A stretch of DNA of 64,000 nt from Ensifer sp. WSM1721 (lineage in GTDB: Bacteria > Pseudomonadota > Alphaproteobacteria > Rhizobiales > Rhizobiaceae). The notes beneath the pieces are model-generated. The model was given only the letters and a program-made list of their open reading frames with translations. It did not search any database and had not been told where the DNA came from. Location: NCBI RefSeq assembly GCF_000513895.2, contig NZ_CP165782.1, positions 1,612,001 through 1,676,000 of the forward strand, in the 5' to 3' direction. A program made the translations under genes and the position numbers. Of the stretch, positions 1 to 9,200 are shown piece after piece (the stretch's first letter is position 1; each line of letters opens with the position of its first letter).

Positions 1-1
1 T

Positions 2-1066
2 AAGGATCGCCGTCGCAAGCCCGCCGCCTTTCCGGTTACGCCGGAAGAACGCACCGCAAGTCCTGAACAACAGCCGCGGCGCGCACCGGCAAGCTTCAGC
101 GACAAGGTTGCCATGACGCCAGATGCAGAGGATCCGTTCATCGAGACGACTGCGGCGCTCGAAGCACTCGACTTGCCGGAAGCTCAGCCCCGCCGGCGGC
201 GCCTCTCCTTCGGCAAGGTGGCCGCGGGCGCTTTCGGTATCCTCTTGTCGCTGGCCATAGGCCTCTGGATCGACCGCCTCGTGCGCGATCTCTTTTCCCG
301 CGCCGACTGGCTCGGCTATGCGGCGATCGCGGTCGTGGCAATCGGCGCGGTTGCGTTTCTGGTTGTCATTGCCCGCGAGCTCACCGGCATGATGCAACTG
401 ACGGCGATCCAGGCGCTGAAAGCAGACGTCTTGGAAGCAGCCGGCCCCGGAAAGACCAAGGCCGCGCGTGCCGCTACGGCAAGGCTCGTCCACTTGCTGG
501 CCGCAAACCCACGTACCGCCAAAGGTCGGGCGCGGCTTGCGGAGACCGAAGGCGAGATCATCGACGGTCCGCACCTCCTCGAACTGACTGAGCGCGAGTT
601 GCTGGCGCCGCTCGACCGCGAAGCGCGCCGAATCATTCTCGCCGCGTCGAAACGCGTGTCGATCGTCACCGCCGTCAGCCCGCGCGCGCTCGTCGATCTC
701 GGCTATGTGCTCTACGAGTCCGCGCGCATGATCCGCGCGATGGCCGAGCTTTACGGTGGGCGGCCCGGCACGCTCGGCCTCTTGCGCCTGATGCGTGACG
801 TCATCGCGCATCTGGCGGTGACCGGCTCGATTGCCGCCGGCGACAGCCTCATTCAGCAGGTCCTCGGCCACGGTCTCGCGTCGAAGCTGTCGGCCCGCCT
901 TGGCGAAGGCGTGATCAACGGGCTGATGACGGCGCGCATCGGAATTGCGGCGATGGATCTCTGCCGCCCGATGCCGTTCCGGGCGCTGAAGCGCCCCGGC
1001 ATCGGTGATTTTCTTGCCGACCTGACGCCAGGAGCAGCGAGAGCTGAAAGCTCGCGGGACGGCTGA
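2..1066 (+). CDS. YcjF/TIGR01620-like inner-membrane protein with DUF697 domain, 5' end outside the window
   Basis: The frame is open from the first complete codon at base 2 with no stop, so the gene starts before the window. An ATG at 113 is internal by this reading. The visible part has a basic, proline-rich N-terminal stretch and two hydrophobic segments (about residues 70-90 and 100-125 of the visible protein). A C-terminal helical region follows, with alternating Ala/Gly-rich helices typical of DUF697. The family (E. coli YcjF and relatives) comprises inner-membrane proteins of unknown function, often beside a YcjX-like GTPase, which would lie off the left edge if present. Function is not established. 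The family call is by sequence feel rather than by a search. Confidence 0.72.
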   Translation, partial: KDRRRKPAAFPVTPEERTASPEQQPRRAPASFSDKVAMTPDAEDPFIETTAALEALDLPEAQPRRRRLSFGKVAAGAFGILLSLAIGLWIDRLVRDLFSRADWLGYAAIAVVAIGAVAFLVVIARELTGMMQLTAIQALKADVLEAAGPGKTKAARAATARLVHLLAANPRTAKGRARLAETEGEIIDGPHLLELTERELLAPLDREARRIILAASKRVSIVTAVSPRALVDLGYVLYESARMIRAMAELYGGRPGTLGLLRLMRDVIAHLAVTGSIAAGDSLIQQVLGHGLASKLSARLGEGVINGLMTARIGIAAMDLCRPMPFRALKRPGIGDFLADLTPGAARAESSRDG

Positions 1067-1212
1067 GCACCATGATGGCGGGCCGCCTCAATTTCTGGCG
1101 AGCGGTCGAAGCCGTGAAGCGGTAATATATGAGCGGCGACGAAACCATCCGTTAACCATTTTCGCGCAAATGTGATTACCAGATTTGCACGTTGACCCAT
1201 CAAGGATCGTTC

Positions 1213-1764
1213 ATGTTCTCGCGCCTTTCTTTGATTGCTCGCGGCGTTGCCGCTATCGCGCTTGTCGCCGCCCTCGGCGCTGCAACGCCGGCACTCTCCG
1301 GCGCCCGCGACAAGGCGTTCTTCGACAAGGTCGCCGGCCAGTGGAAGGGGCCAGGCGAGATCGTGGCCGGCAAGTACAAAGGCACAAAATTCACCTGCGA
1401 CCTCACCGGCGAACCGATGTCCGGCGCACAAGCCGGACTGAAGCTTGACGGCTTCTGCCGCGTCGGCGTCTTCAAACAGCCGATGTCGGCGATGATCACG
1501 CAGAAAGGCAACAGCTACACCGGAAAGTTCCTCGATGGCGCCGACGGCAAGGGCCTTGACGTCGTGTCCGGCAATGTCGCCAAGGACAAGGTCGTCGTCG
1601 GCATCAACCGCAAGCAGCTCAACGGTGCGATGATCGCTCGTCTTCAGGACGAGGAGACCATGAACATCACGATCTCGGTGAAGGTCGAGGAAACAATGGT
1701 CCCCGTCATCGGCGTCAGCCTCAATCGGCAGATGGACACCATCGCGGTCGGCTCGATCAAGTAG
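1213..1764 (+). CDS. Small exported protein of unknown function
   Basis: This 183-residue protein begins with an Arg-containing start and a hydrophobic stretch of about 20 residues ending near Ala-Leu-Ser-Gly-Ala, a probable Sec signal peptide. The mature part carries two cysteines about 25 residues apart, near residues 55 and 80, and is rich in Lys, Gly and Val, suggesting a small beta-rich periplasmic domain. I chose the ATG at 1213 because AAGGA lies six bases ahead of it. An upstream in-frame start at 1192 lacks such a site. It stands alone between the YcjF-like gene and the convergent folate operon. I do not recognise the family. Confidence 0.7.
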   Translation: MFSRLSLIARGVAAIALVAALGAATPALSGARDKAFFDKVAGQWKGPGEIVAGKYKGTKFTCDLTGEPMSGAQAGLKLDGFCRVGVFKQPMSAMITQKGNSYTGKFLDGADGKGLDVVSGNVAKDKVVVGINRKQLNGAMIARLQDEETMNITISVKVEETMVPVIGVSLNRQMDTIAVGSIK

Positions 1765-1789
1765 TCGCGTTTCACAGAGGGAAAACGGG

Positions 1790-1810
1790 AGCCCGGTTCA
1801 ATGCCGGGCT
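1790..1810 (+). terminator. Hairpin after the small exported protein
   Basis: AGCCCGG (1790-1796) pairs with CCGGGCT (1804-1810) across a seven-base loop, 25 bases past the stop of the upstream gene. No clear T-run follows, and it sits just before the convergent folK stop, so it may serve either side. It is a weak call. Confidence 0.4.
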
Positions 1811-1838
1811 TGCTGCGTCAGGAAGCAATGATCCTCGT

Positions 1839-2363
1839 TCAATCCTGCGCGCGCCACCAGTCAACGTTTTCATCGGCCACTTCGATCCCGGTGACATCCA
1901 CCCGGCTCAGCCACTCTCTGATCGTCCGCCCCCCGACGGAAAGGGCCGCCGCAAAATCCGCAAGCGGCATCAGAACGAAACCGCGCTCCGTCATCCGCGG
2001 ATGCGGCAGCTGCAGCGCGTCGCTGACAATGCTCAGGTCATCGAAGGTCAGGAGATCAATGTCGATGGTGCGCGGCCCCCAGCGCTCCTTTCGCACGCGC
2101 TTCATGGCGCGCTCGATCTCGAGACAGGTTTCAAGAAATGTCTCGGGGCCGAGTGTCGTCTCGACTTCCGCGCAGGCATTGAAGAACCAGTCCTGATCCG
2201 TCTTGCCCCATGGCGGCGTCCGATAAAGCCGCGAAACCGCCGTAACCCGGCAGTCCGGCCGCGCATCTAGTGCTCGCAAGGCTTCCGCCATCGCCCGGCG
2301 CGGTTCGCCGAGATTGCCGCCGAGGCCGAGTGTCACGCTGCGCCAGCTCTTATTCGGCAACAT
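1839..2363 (-). CDS. folK: 2-amino-4-hydroxy-6-hydroxymethyldihydropteridine pyrophosphokinase
   Basis: This enzyme transfers pyrophosphate from ATP to 6-hydroxymethyl-dihydropterin, the step before dihydropteroate synthase in folate synthesis. The protein shows the family's start GLGGNLG near residue 14, an RLYRTPPWG pterin-loop segment, and the signature RWGPRTIDIDLL near residue 95. Length (174 residues) fits the family. The ATG at 2363 lies inside the end of folB, giving a 14-base overlap and probable translational coupling. A longer frame extends upstream but reads through folB in another frame. It is the last gene of folP-folB-folK. Confidence 0.93.
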   Translation of the reverse strand: MLPNKSWRSVTLGLGGNLGEPRRAMAEALRALDARPDCRVTAVSRLYRTPPWGKTDQDWFFNACAEVETTLGPETFLETCLEIERAMKRVRKERWGPRTIDIDLLTFDDLSIVSDALQLPHPRMTERGFVLMPLADFAAALSVGGRTIREWLSRVDVTGIEVADENVDWWRAQD

Positions 2364-2721
2364 GCTCGACCGTGACTTCAACGTAATCCAGCACCCCGGG
2401 AACGGGTGCGTTCGGTTTGCGTATCGAGACCTTCGCCCGACGGATCTGACGGAAGCGCGCGCAAAGCGTCTTGGCGACCTCAAGCGCCAGTGCCTCGATC
2501 AGATATCGCCGGCGTCCGGTAACGATCCTCTCGATCTCGGCGAAGGCGATACCGTAATGCACGGTATCATCGATGCAATCCTCGACCAGCGCAGTACCCT
2601 GCTCCACCTCGAGTTCCGCATCCACGAAGAATCGCTGCCCGAGGAACTCTTCCTCGTCGAGCACGCCGTGGCGGGCAAAGAACGCGCAGTTCTTAAGGGT
2701 GATCGTGTAGGTCGCAGTCAT
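2350..2721 (-). CDS. folB: Dihydroneopterin aldolase
   Basis: This aldolase cleaves dihydroneopterin to 6-hydroxymethyl-dihydropterin and glycolaldehyde in the cytosol. At 123 residues it has the family length. It shows the N-terminal segment with ARHGVLDEEE (residues 16-25), the Tyr in TVHYG, and a C-terminal SIRKPNAPVPG segment bearing the conserved Lys. The ATG overlaps the folP stop by four bases (2718-2721), and its own end overlaps folK. The three genes therefore form one tightly coupled unit. Confidence 0.95.
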   Translation of the reverse strand: MTATYTITLKNCAFFARHGVLDEEEFLGQRFFVDAELEVEQGTALVEDCIDDTVHYGIAFAEIERIVTGRRRYLIEALALEVAKTLCARFRQIRRAKVSIRKPNAPVPGVLDYVEVTVEHVAE

Positions 2722-3587
2722 GGCTTCATGTCCCGTCGGCTGTTCTTTGCAGTCAGCATAGCATCGGCCATCGCCAGCGCATCCCTGTTGATTGCGACAT
2801 CATGTACCCGAAAAATCGCAGCGCCCTGAGCCCTGAGAAGCGCGGTCGTCGCCGCGGTGCCGACGTCTCGGGCCTGCGCCTCCCTCCCCGTCACCGCACC
2901 GACGAAGCGCTTGCGCGACGTTCCGACGAGGAGCGGCAGGGCAAATCGATGCAATTCCTCGAAGCGCCCGATCAGTTCCAGGTTTTCATCCGTATCCTTG
3001 GCGAAACCGAAGCCCGGATCGAGAACGATCTGCTCCCGCCGAACGCCGGCCTTGGCGGCGATCTCGAGCGACCGGTCGAGAAAATGGAACTGATCCTCTA
3101 TGACGTCGCCGAGTTTCTCGCGACCCCGCCCCGTATGCATAATGCAGAGGCCGGCACCCGTCTCGGCCGCGACGGAGGCAATTGCCGGTTCGCGCTGCAG
3201 GCCGTGCACATCATTGACGATATGCGCCCCGGCCTCCACGGCAAGGCGCGCGGTGTTGGCACGATAGGTATCGATGGAGATGATCGCCTCGGTTTCAGCG
3301 GCAAGAGCGGCGATGACGGGCATGACGCGGGCCTGCTCCTCCTCGGCGCTTACCGGTTCAGCATCCGGGCGGGTGGACTCGCCGCCTATATCGAGAATTT
3401 CCGCTCCCTCCTCGACCGCACAAAAAGCGGCTGCCACGGCGGCTCCGGCGTCGGTAAAGCGCCCTCCATCGGAGAATGAATCCGGCGTGACATTGATGAT
3501 TGCCATCAAAACGCCACGCGGACCCAGTTCGAGACTGCGTCCATGAGCCAATCGCCAACGGAAGGGCTGAAATGGAGTATATCTCAT
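2718..3587 (-). CDS. folP: Dihydropteroate synthase
   Basis: It condenses hydroxymethyl-dihydropterin pyrophosphate with p-aminobenzoate; this is the sulfonamide target. It shows the first signature MAIINVTPDSFSDGG near residue 28, the second DIGGESTRPDA near residue 65, IVNDVHG in the middle, and LDPGFGFAK plus a C-terminal RVHDV. I prefer the ATG at 3587 (289 residues) because a GGA lies nine bases ahead. An upstream ATG at 3626 would add 13 residues and has no ribosome site. It is the first gene of folP-folB-folK, with no evident regulator nearby. Confidence 0.95.
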   Translation of the reverse strand: MRYTPFQPFRWRLAHGRSLELGPRGVLMAIINVTPDSFSDGGRFTDAGAAVAAAFCAVEEGAEILDIGGESTRPDAEPVSAEEEQARVMPVIAALAAETEAIISIDTYRANTARLAVEAGAHIVNDVHGLQREPAIASVAAETGAGLCIMHTGRGREKLGDVIEDQFHFLDRSLEIAAKAGVRREQIVLDPGFGFAKDTDENLELIGRFEELHRFALPLLVGTSRKRFVGAVTGREAQARDVGTAATTALLRAQGAAIFRVHDVAINRDALAMADAMLTAKNSRRDMKP

Positions 3588-3790
3588 GGTCTTTCGATCC
3601 GCGGCTCCAACGACATAGAGTTTCATCGACTGCGCATGCTGCAGGCAATTTCGTGTTGACGCAAAGCGTTATCGCCTTTTCCTCGTGCGATACACCAATT
3701 TTCGGACGGGAGTCCTAGCCGATTTGTGTTGCGCTGGCCTTGGCTATGCCCCAAGCTTCTATGAAGTTCAACCGACGAGAATACGCAGCG

Positions 3791-4420
3791 ATGCCCGGAA
3801 TACACGCCCCGTTAAGAGCCGCCCTGATCGCACTGCTCGTCGGACTTCCGCTTGGCAGCGCCTCGGGCGAAACGCTCATCAGCAAGAGCGTCTCCTACTT
3901 TTCGATCGGCGGACGCACGGCAGAAGAGCTCGACAAGGCGCTCTCGGTGTCCGGCCCCTTGATGGGGAGCACCGGCACGCGCCATCCGGGCGCGACGCGC
4001 ATCAAATTCGGCGGCACCGTGACCTATGTCGGTCGCGAAGGCCGTTGCGCGGTCGGCACGGCGCGCGTCACGCTCAGCACACGCATCATCCTGCCGCGAT
4101 GGAAGTACCGCAAACAGGCCGGACGTGACCTTGCCTTGGTCTGGGATACGCTCGCCAGCGACATCAAGCGCCATGAGGAGCGCCATGCGGAGATTGCTCG
4201 CATTCACGCGCGCCAGATGGAAAAGGCGCTACTCGCGCTGAAACCGGAAAACAATTGCGAGCGGATGCAGGCTCGCGTGGCCGAGGTGAGCGCGGAAGAG
4301 GTCGAGAGCCACGACAAGGATCAGGCACGCTTCGACCGTACGGAGGCAGCGAACTTCGATCGGCGCATGATTCGATTGCTGCAGCACCGGCTGGAAAGCC
4401 TGACGAAAGCCGGCCGTTAG
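3791..4420 (+). CDS. DUF922 family exported protein, putative zinc-dependent peptidase
   Basis: A signal peptide (hydrophobic stretch ending near Gly-Ser-Ala-Ser-Gly) precedes a domain of about 185 residues. The domain contains HEERH, an HExxH zinc-protease-type motif, at about residue 133, followed by further acidic residues and a helical, charged C-terminus. DUF922 members are predicted secreted zinc proteases, but no substrate is known to me. The start is uncertain. TTG 3740, ATG 3761 and ATG 3791 are all in frame, and none has a strong ribosome site. I chose 3791 because it puts the signal peptide at the N-terminus. It is divergent from folP. Confidence 0.68.
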   Translation: MPGIHAPLRAALIALLVGLPLGSASGETLISKSVSYFSIGGRTAEELDKALSVSGPLMGSTGTRHPGATRIKFGGTVTYVGREGRCAVGTARVTLSTRIILPRWKYRKQAGRDLALVWDTLASDIKRHEERHAEIARIHARQMEKALLALKPENNCERMQARVAEVSAEEVESHDKDQARFDRTEAANFDRRMIRLLQHRLESLTKAGR

Positions 4421-4714
4421 CGAGCCACCTTCGCCGAAAGCGCCATACCCCCAAGAAATGGGTGATTATAGTTTCGCCCATCGAAGAAAAGCGCAAAAAC
4501 CCACAGTATTTTATTGGCGGAATCTAACGATAGCGAGCGGCGCCCGACTCAGCTATATTAATATCATGAAACGAGCGGAAGAATTGAAGTTCTACCGTTC
4601 GATGTGGGTAACGTTGAATTGCGGATCGACAGTAAGACTACGTGCTTTGCTGGCGGACTGTTTGAGTCTGGCTCCATTGCTTTCGGTTTTTGAAGCAAAA
4701 TCCAGGCAATGAAG

Positions 4715-4825
4715 CAGCACAGGTTCTCCTGGCGTGTCTTGGTGCAGCAGATGCTCCCTCCCTCATCTGTTTGCGATGCGCCCTCCTCGCCTCGCTAGTC
4801 GACCGACCGGCGAGGCATTTTTTTC
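4715..4825 (+). ncRNA. Candidate trans-acting small RNA with C/U-rich loop and intrinsic terminator
   Basis: The 429-base gap 4421-4849 holds no credible gene, yet it ends in a strong + strand intrinsic terminator 370 bases past the nearest + strand gene. Just before it are two more hairpins. CAGG/CCTG with loop TTCT lies at 4720-4731. An eight-pair stem at 4746-4753 and 4764-4771 closes on the ten-base loop CTCCCTCCCT. Another CCCTCCTC stretch sits at 4781-4788. C/U-rich single-stranded loops that can pair with ribosome binding sites are a hallmark of several rhizobial trans-acting RNAs. The 5' end and promoter are not defined. The rest of the gap (4421-4714) shows nothing I can name. Confidence 0.45.
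4789..4824 (+). terminator. Intrinsic terminator of the candidate small RNA
   Basis: GCCTCGC (4789-4795) pairs with GCGAGGC (4810-4816) and is followed directly by ATTTTTTTC, the best T-run of any hairpin in the window on the + strand. The next gene is on the opposite strand and converges on it. Confidence 0.7.
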
Positions 4826-4849
4826 TAAATATTAAAGTGCTGAGCGCGA

Positions 4850-5170
4850 TCAGGCCTGGCGTTCGGGAACGTGAACGACCAAGCCGTCCAGGGCTTCAGT
4901 CATCTTGATCTGACAGGAAAGGCGCGACGTCGGCCTTACGTCATAGGCGAAATCCAGCATGTCCTCTTCCATCGCCTCCGGAGCGCCGACTTTCGCCGCC
5001 CAGGCCTCGTCGACATAGACATGACAGGTCGCGCAGGCACAGGCGCCGCCGCATTCCGCCTCGATCCCCGGAACCGAATTGCGAACCGCATTCTCCATGA
5101 CAGTGGAGCCGTTCTCGACATCGAGTTCGTGGCGCGTGCCGTCAAAGGCTACGATCGTTAGTTTTGTCAT
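4850..5170 (-). CDS. Adrenodoxin-type [2Fe-2S] ferredoxin
   Basis: This 106-residue electron carrier has Cys40, Cys46, Cys49 and Cys86 in the C-X5-C-X2-C...C pattern of vertebrate-type or ISC-type ferredoxins. [12 protein letters not shown] holds the first three. The acidic stretch [11 protein letters not shown] matches the partner-binding helix of adrenodoxin. The ATG at 5170 follows GGAAAGAG. The longer frame upstream adds an unrelated Cys-rich leader and is rejected. In alphaproteobacteria such ferredoxins serve Fe-S assembly or a P450 or other monooxygenase. No partner gene lies beside it here. Confidence 0.88.
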   Translation of the reverse strand: MTKLTIVAFDGTRHELDVENGSTVMENAVRNSVPGIEAECGGACACATCHVYVDEAWAAKVGAPEAMEEDMLDFAYDVRPTSRLSCQIKMTEALDGLVVHVPERQA

Positions 5171-5364
5171 TTCTCTTTCCGGAACGAATTGATTGGGATC
5201 GGGCGCCTGGCGCAGGGGTTTGTCGAGGCAGGCGTCGCCGCAGCATCTGAAGTCAGGCACGTTCTTCCAACAAATCGGCCGGCCAGTCAACACGAGCCGG
5301 GCTTCGCCGCAGCCGGCGGTGGCGCGGCGGCAAGGCGTAGCGGACCTACGGCCGAGGCTGAAAA

Positions 5365-5733
5365 TCAGCGGCAGAGTCTTAGGATGAAAAGCTCGGCATC
5401 GAGAACGGCGGCGGCAAGTCCGCTCCGCAGCATCGCATCCGTCGGTTGCTCTTCGATCGCGGCGGCGGCATTTGCGACATTATCCGCGCCGACTGCAAGA
5501 GCCGCCCCCTTCAGCCGATGGGCGACTCGCCTGCAGCGGTCCGGGTCGCCGTCCGCCATCTCGCACATAGCCTGGCGCGCCTGCCGCGCGAAGAGCCGCA
5601 ACACCTCGGTTTCGAGGCTCGCGTCTCCCATCGTCTGTTGAGCGAGACGGGCAAGATCAATGGGATTTCCGGCCGAAGAGGAAGAACTTGCGGGATTGTT
5701 AGGTGCTTGGAAGGCTATCGGGAGTGCCGCCAT
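5365..5733 (-). CDS. Stand-alone histidine phosphotransfer (Hpt) domain protein
   Basis: The 122-residue protein has a Ser/Pro-rich N-terminal tail of about 22 residues and then a single Hpt four-helix domain. The phosphorylatable His72 sits in [13 protein letters not shown], the classic HxLKG signature. No kinase or receiver lies next to it, so it is probably a shuttle in a multistep phosphorelay. It is divergent from the large polar-growth gene across a 499-base region (5734-6232) with CtrA-like boxes, which hints at, but does not show, a cell-cycle link. Confidence 0.85.
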   Translation of the reverse strand: MAALPIAFQAPNNPASSSSSAGNPIDLARLAQQTMGDASLETEVLRLFARQARQAMCEMADGDPDRCRRVAHRLKGAALAVGADNVANAAAAIEEQPTDAMLRSGLAAAVLDAELFILRLCR

Positions 5734-5855
5734 GGGCTCGTTTCCTTATCAGTGTCGCATCGAATGACCGCACCGTTTTCAAACAGTTATCGTCAGTGGG
5801 TGGCACTGCCATCGGCTTAAAAAGGCGGCACAATGAGACAGAAATTTGGGGAAAT

Positions 5856-5932
5856 GGTTAATGGCCGTTAAACCGCCTGATTTCTTGGGCTTTTCCGGTC
5901 AGGAGACGGCCATTTGGTTAACAAATGATTAG
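5856..5932. promoter_or_regulatory. TTAA-rich boxes, possible CtrA sites
   Basis: The 499-base gap between hpt and the polar-growth gene has no gene. It holds a 19-base imperfect palindrome at 5856-5874 with TTAA-N6-TTAA. A second motif, TTAA-N7-TTAG (5918-5932), differs from the CtrA consensus TTAA-N7-TTAA by one base. CtrA control is inference from the motif and from the cell-pole role of the downstream product. Confidence 0.35.
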
Positions 5933-6232
5933 GATTTTAGTGAATGCGGACCGCTCTTAATTGTAAGAACCCGGCTAATGTGTCACTACGATACGATTAG
6001 GAGCGGGCCTGCATATGAAATTGGCAACTGTTCTGGTGGATAAGCGGCGCGCGGCATCGCAAGGTGCAGGCGCGGCAGATCCATCGAGGCGATGAATGGG
6101 TGATCGGTCAGGGTATTGCGCAGATGGAATGCGTATGCCTTCCTGTCACCGCCCTGTCGAGGATGTCACGGCGCACCTTAATGGCGTCAGGAAGACGGCC
6201 ATCAGCGGGCAATAGTAGTGAGGCGTATCCCT

Positions 6233-9200
6233 ATGGCGACGAAGAAGAGCAACGAGTCGATCGATGAGAAAGCGTTTCAGGCGCTGGAAGCGGCCCTGAA
6301 GATCGACTTTGACGACCTGAAGTCGGCCTTGAACGACAAGACTTCCCTGGATGAGCCGGAGGAGCAAGTGTCCGAACACGCGAAGCAGGCTACGGCGCCC
6401 GATCAGGCGCGCGCTGCAAGAGCACCGCAGGAAGCCGTGAAGCCGCGTGGGGGAGAAGCGCCGCGCAGCCTGGCTCCAGAGACCGCGCCGAAGCAGCCGC
6501 CGCTAGCACCCGCCAACGACGATATGCGCAGGTCCCCGGCAGCGATGCTCCGCTCCCTCGAAGTACGCTCCAGCCGGGCGGCGATCCGCGTCGCCGCGCT
6601 CGTGTCGCTCGCCTGGGCGGCCGCCGGTGTGGCTGTCGCCCACCTGCTCTACGCACCCGAGATCTGGCAGATCCGTTCGCTCGGCGATTTGGCGGCCATG
6701 CCGGGCGCGATCGGCATACTGGTCGGCATCGCCCTGCCAATCATGCTCTTCTTCTCCTTCGCCATCATGATCGCGAGGGCGCAGGAACTGCGCAATGCGG
6801 CGCGCTCGATGGCCGAGGTCGCACTGCGTCTGGCGGAGCCGGAAACGGCGGCCGCGGACCGGGTGATGACCGTCGGCCAGGCGGTGCGGCGCGAAGTCTC
6901 GGCGATGAACGAGGGCATCGAACGGACCATCGCTCGCGCAACCGAGCTTGAAGCGCTCGTCCATTCCGAAGTCAGTGCGCTCGAACGCAGCTACAGCGAA
7001 AACGAATTGCGAGTCCGCACGCTGCTCCAGGAACTCGGGCTCGAGCGCGAAGCGATCATCGGCCACTCTGAGCATATCCGCTCGACGATCGCGGGGGCGC
7101 ACAGCAAGCTGAAGGACGATCTGGAACTCGCGAGCGAAGACATCGCCTCGCGCATCGCCGTGTCCGGTGAGGCCTTCGCGTCGCTGATCGACACGCGCGC
7201 GGCTGCGCTTTCCGAGAAATCGGACCATGCGCTGGAAACGCTGGGCACGATGCTGTCGACCCGCACCGATGCGCTGCTTTCCGGCCTGACGACCGCCGGC
7301 GTGGCGCTCAGCAATGAATTCGACGCGCGCCTCGACTCGCTCAGCGAAAACCTGACCAAACGCGGCGAGCAATTGCTCAACCAGTTCGAAACTCGCGCCT
7401 CCACCCTCGATGCAAATACCGAGAAGCTGAATGCCGCGCTCAACGAGCGCGCACGTCAGCTCAACGAGACGCTGATCGCCCGCACGCGTGACCTCAACGA
7501 GAGCCTGAGCGTGGGCCAGCAGGCAATTACCGGCGGCCTCGACGATATGCTCGCAACCCTCAATGCCGCTCTCGACGAGAAAGGCGCGAGCTTCCGCCAG
7601 AGCCTTAAGTCGAGCGCGGACGACGCGATCATGGACCTCGACCTCAGAGGCGGCTTCTTCGAGGAGAAGCTGCAGACGACGGTCGGCCAGCTGGCGACCG
7701 CGTTCGACGAGCGCTTCCACGAATTCGCAAGCGCCTTCGATAAACGGGCGAACCAGCTCGACACCAAGTTGATGGAAAGCTTGCACCGGATCAACGAGAC
7801 CGTCTCCGGCGGCTCGGAGGCGATCGGCAGCGCGCTCGACAGCAGCGTCGAGAAGATCGGCTCGGCGCTCTCGGATCAGTCACTGACGCTGGCGACGGCG
7901 CTCGGCGCGACGCAGGATTTCATTGAGGAAACGATCGGCGGCCGCACGACCGAGCTCACCAATCTCATCGGCAGCGCCCATAGCCGTATCGAGGGCGTGC
8001 TCTCCGAGAAGACCGGCTCGCTGATGGGAGCCCTCACCGCAGCGCAGGAGCGCATCGAGAACGGTTTCGGCCACCGTGCCGATCAGCTTGCCAATGCGCT
8101 TGCAACCAGCGAGCAACGCCTGACCGAGGGTCTCGATTCGCGCACATCCGCCTTCATCGACGGCCTCCAATCCGCTCATCAACGTATCGAGCAGACGCTC
8201 ACGGGCTCGACCGACGAGATCACCAGCGCGATCGCCGCAAGCCAGCACCGCCTGGACAACACGCTCTCCGAACGCACTGCCGCCATCTCGACCGCCCTCG
8301 CCTCCGGCGCGAGCCTCATCGAAGGCGCCGTCAGCGGCACCGCGGATCGGCTCGAGCGTGTTCTTTCCGATCGCGGGCAGGCGATGTCGGATGCGCTCAG
8401 CAGCCAGGCAGATACTATAGACGACGTGCTGTCGCAGCGCAGTCAGGCGATTACCGAGGCGCTTGCAACCCAGACCTCGGCGCTCGACGGCGTGCTCGCC
8501 GAGCGTGCGGCGCAGATCGATTCGACCATCTCCACCCGCGCCAACGAGATGGCGGATTCGCTGAGCCGCCACGCCGAAGACGTCGCGGACAACTTGACAT
8601 TCCGGGCCATGGCTATTGCCGAGACCATGACGGACCGGGTCGGCGACATCGAAAACAGGCTCTCGCAAGGCGTGTCCGAGGTCGCGGAGAATCTCGGCGG
8701 TCGCGTCAGCGAGATCGCGGGCACCCTGACGGAGACCAGCGCGCGCATCGCGGAAGATCTGAGCAGCCGCGTCGGCAAGATTTCGGATGCCTTGACGGGA
8801 ACGAGCGCCGAGATCGCCGAAGCACTCACCGCCCGGACAACCGAGGCGACCGCTTCTCTCGCCGGCAAGGCCGCCGAAATCGAACAGACCCTTTCCGGCA
8901 GGGCCGAGCATCTGCGCGATACGCTGGACAAGACGCACAGCGAAATCCGCTCGACGCTCGACAACCGTATCAGCGCGATCAATCTCGCCGTCGGCCAGGG
9001 CCGCGAACAGTTGGAAGAGCTGCTCTCCGATCAGTCGATGGCGATCGCCACGACACTTGCGACCAGCGCGAGCATGCTCGAAATGTCCCTCGATGAACGT
9101 CAGGCGTCGATCGCCGGCGTCATCGACCGAAGTGCCCAGGCGCTCGATGCGCTCACGACACGCACCTCGGAGGCAACCGCTTCTCTCGCCGACACCGCCG

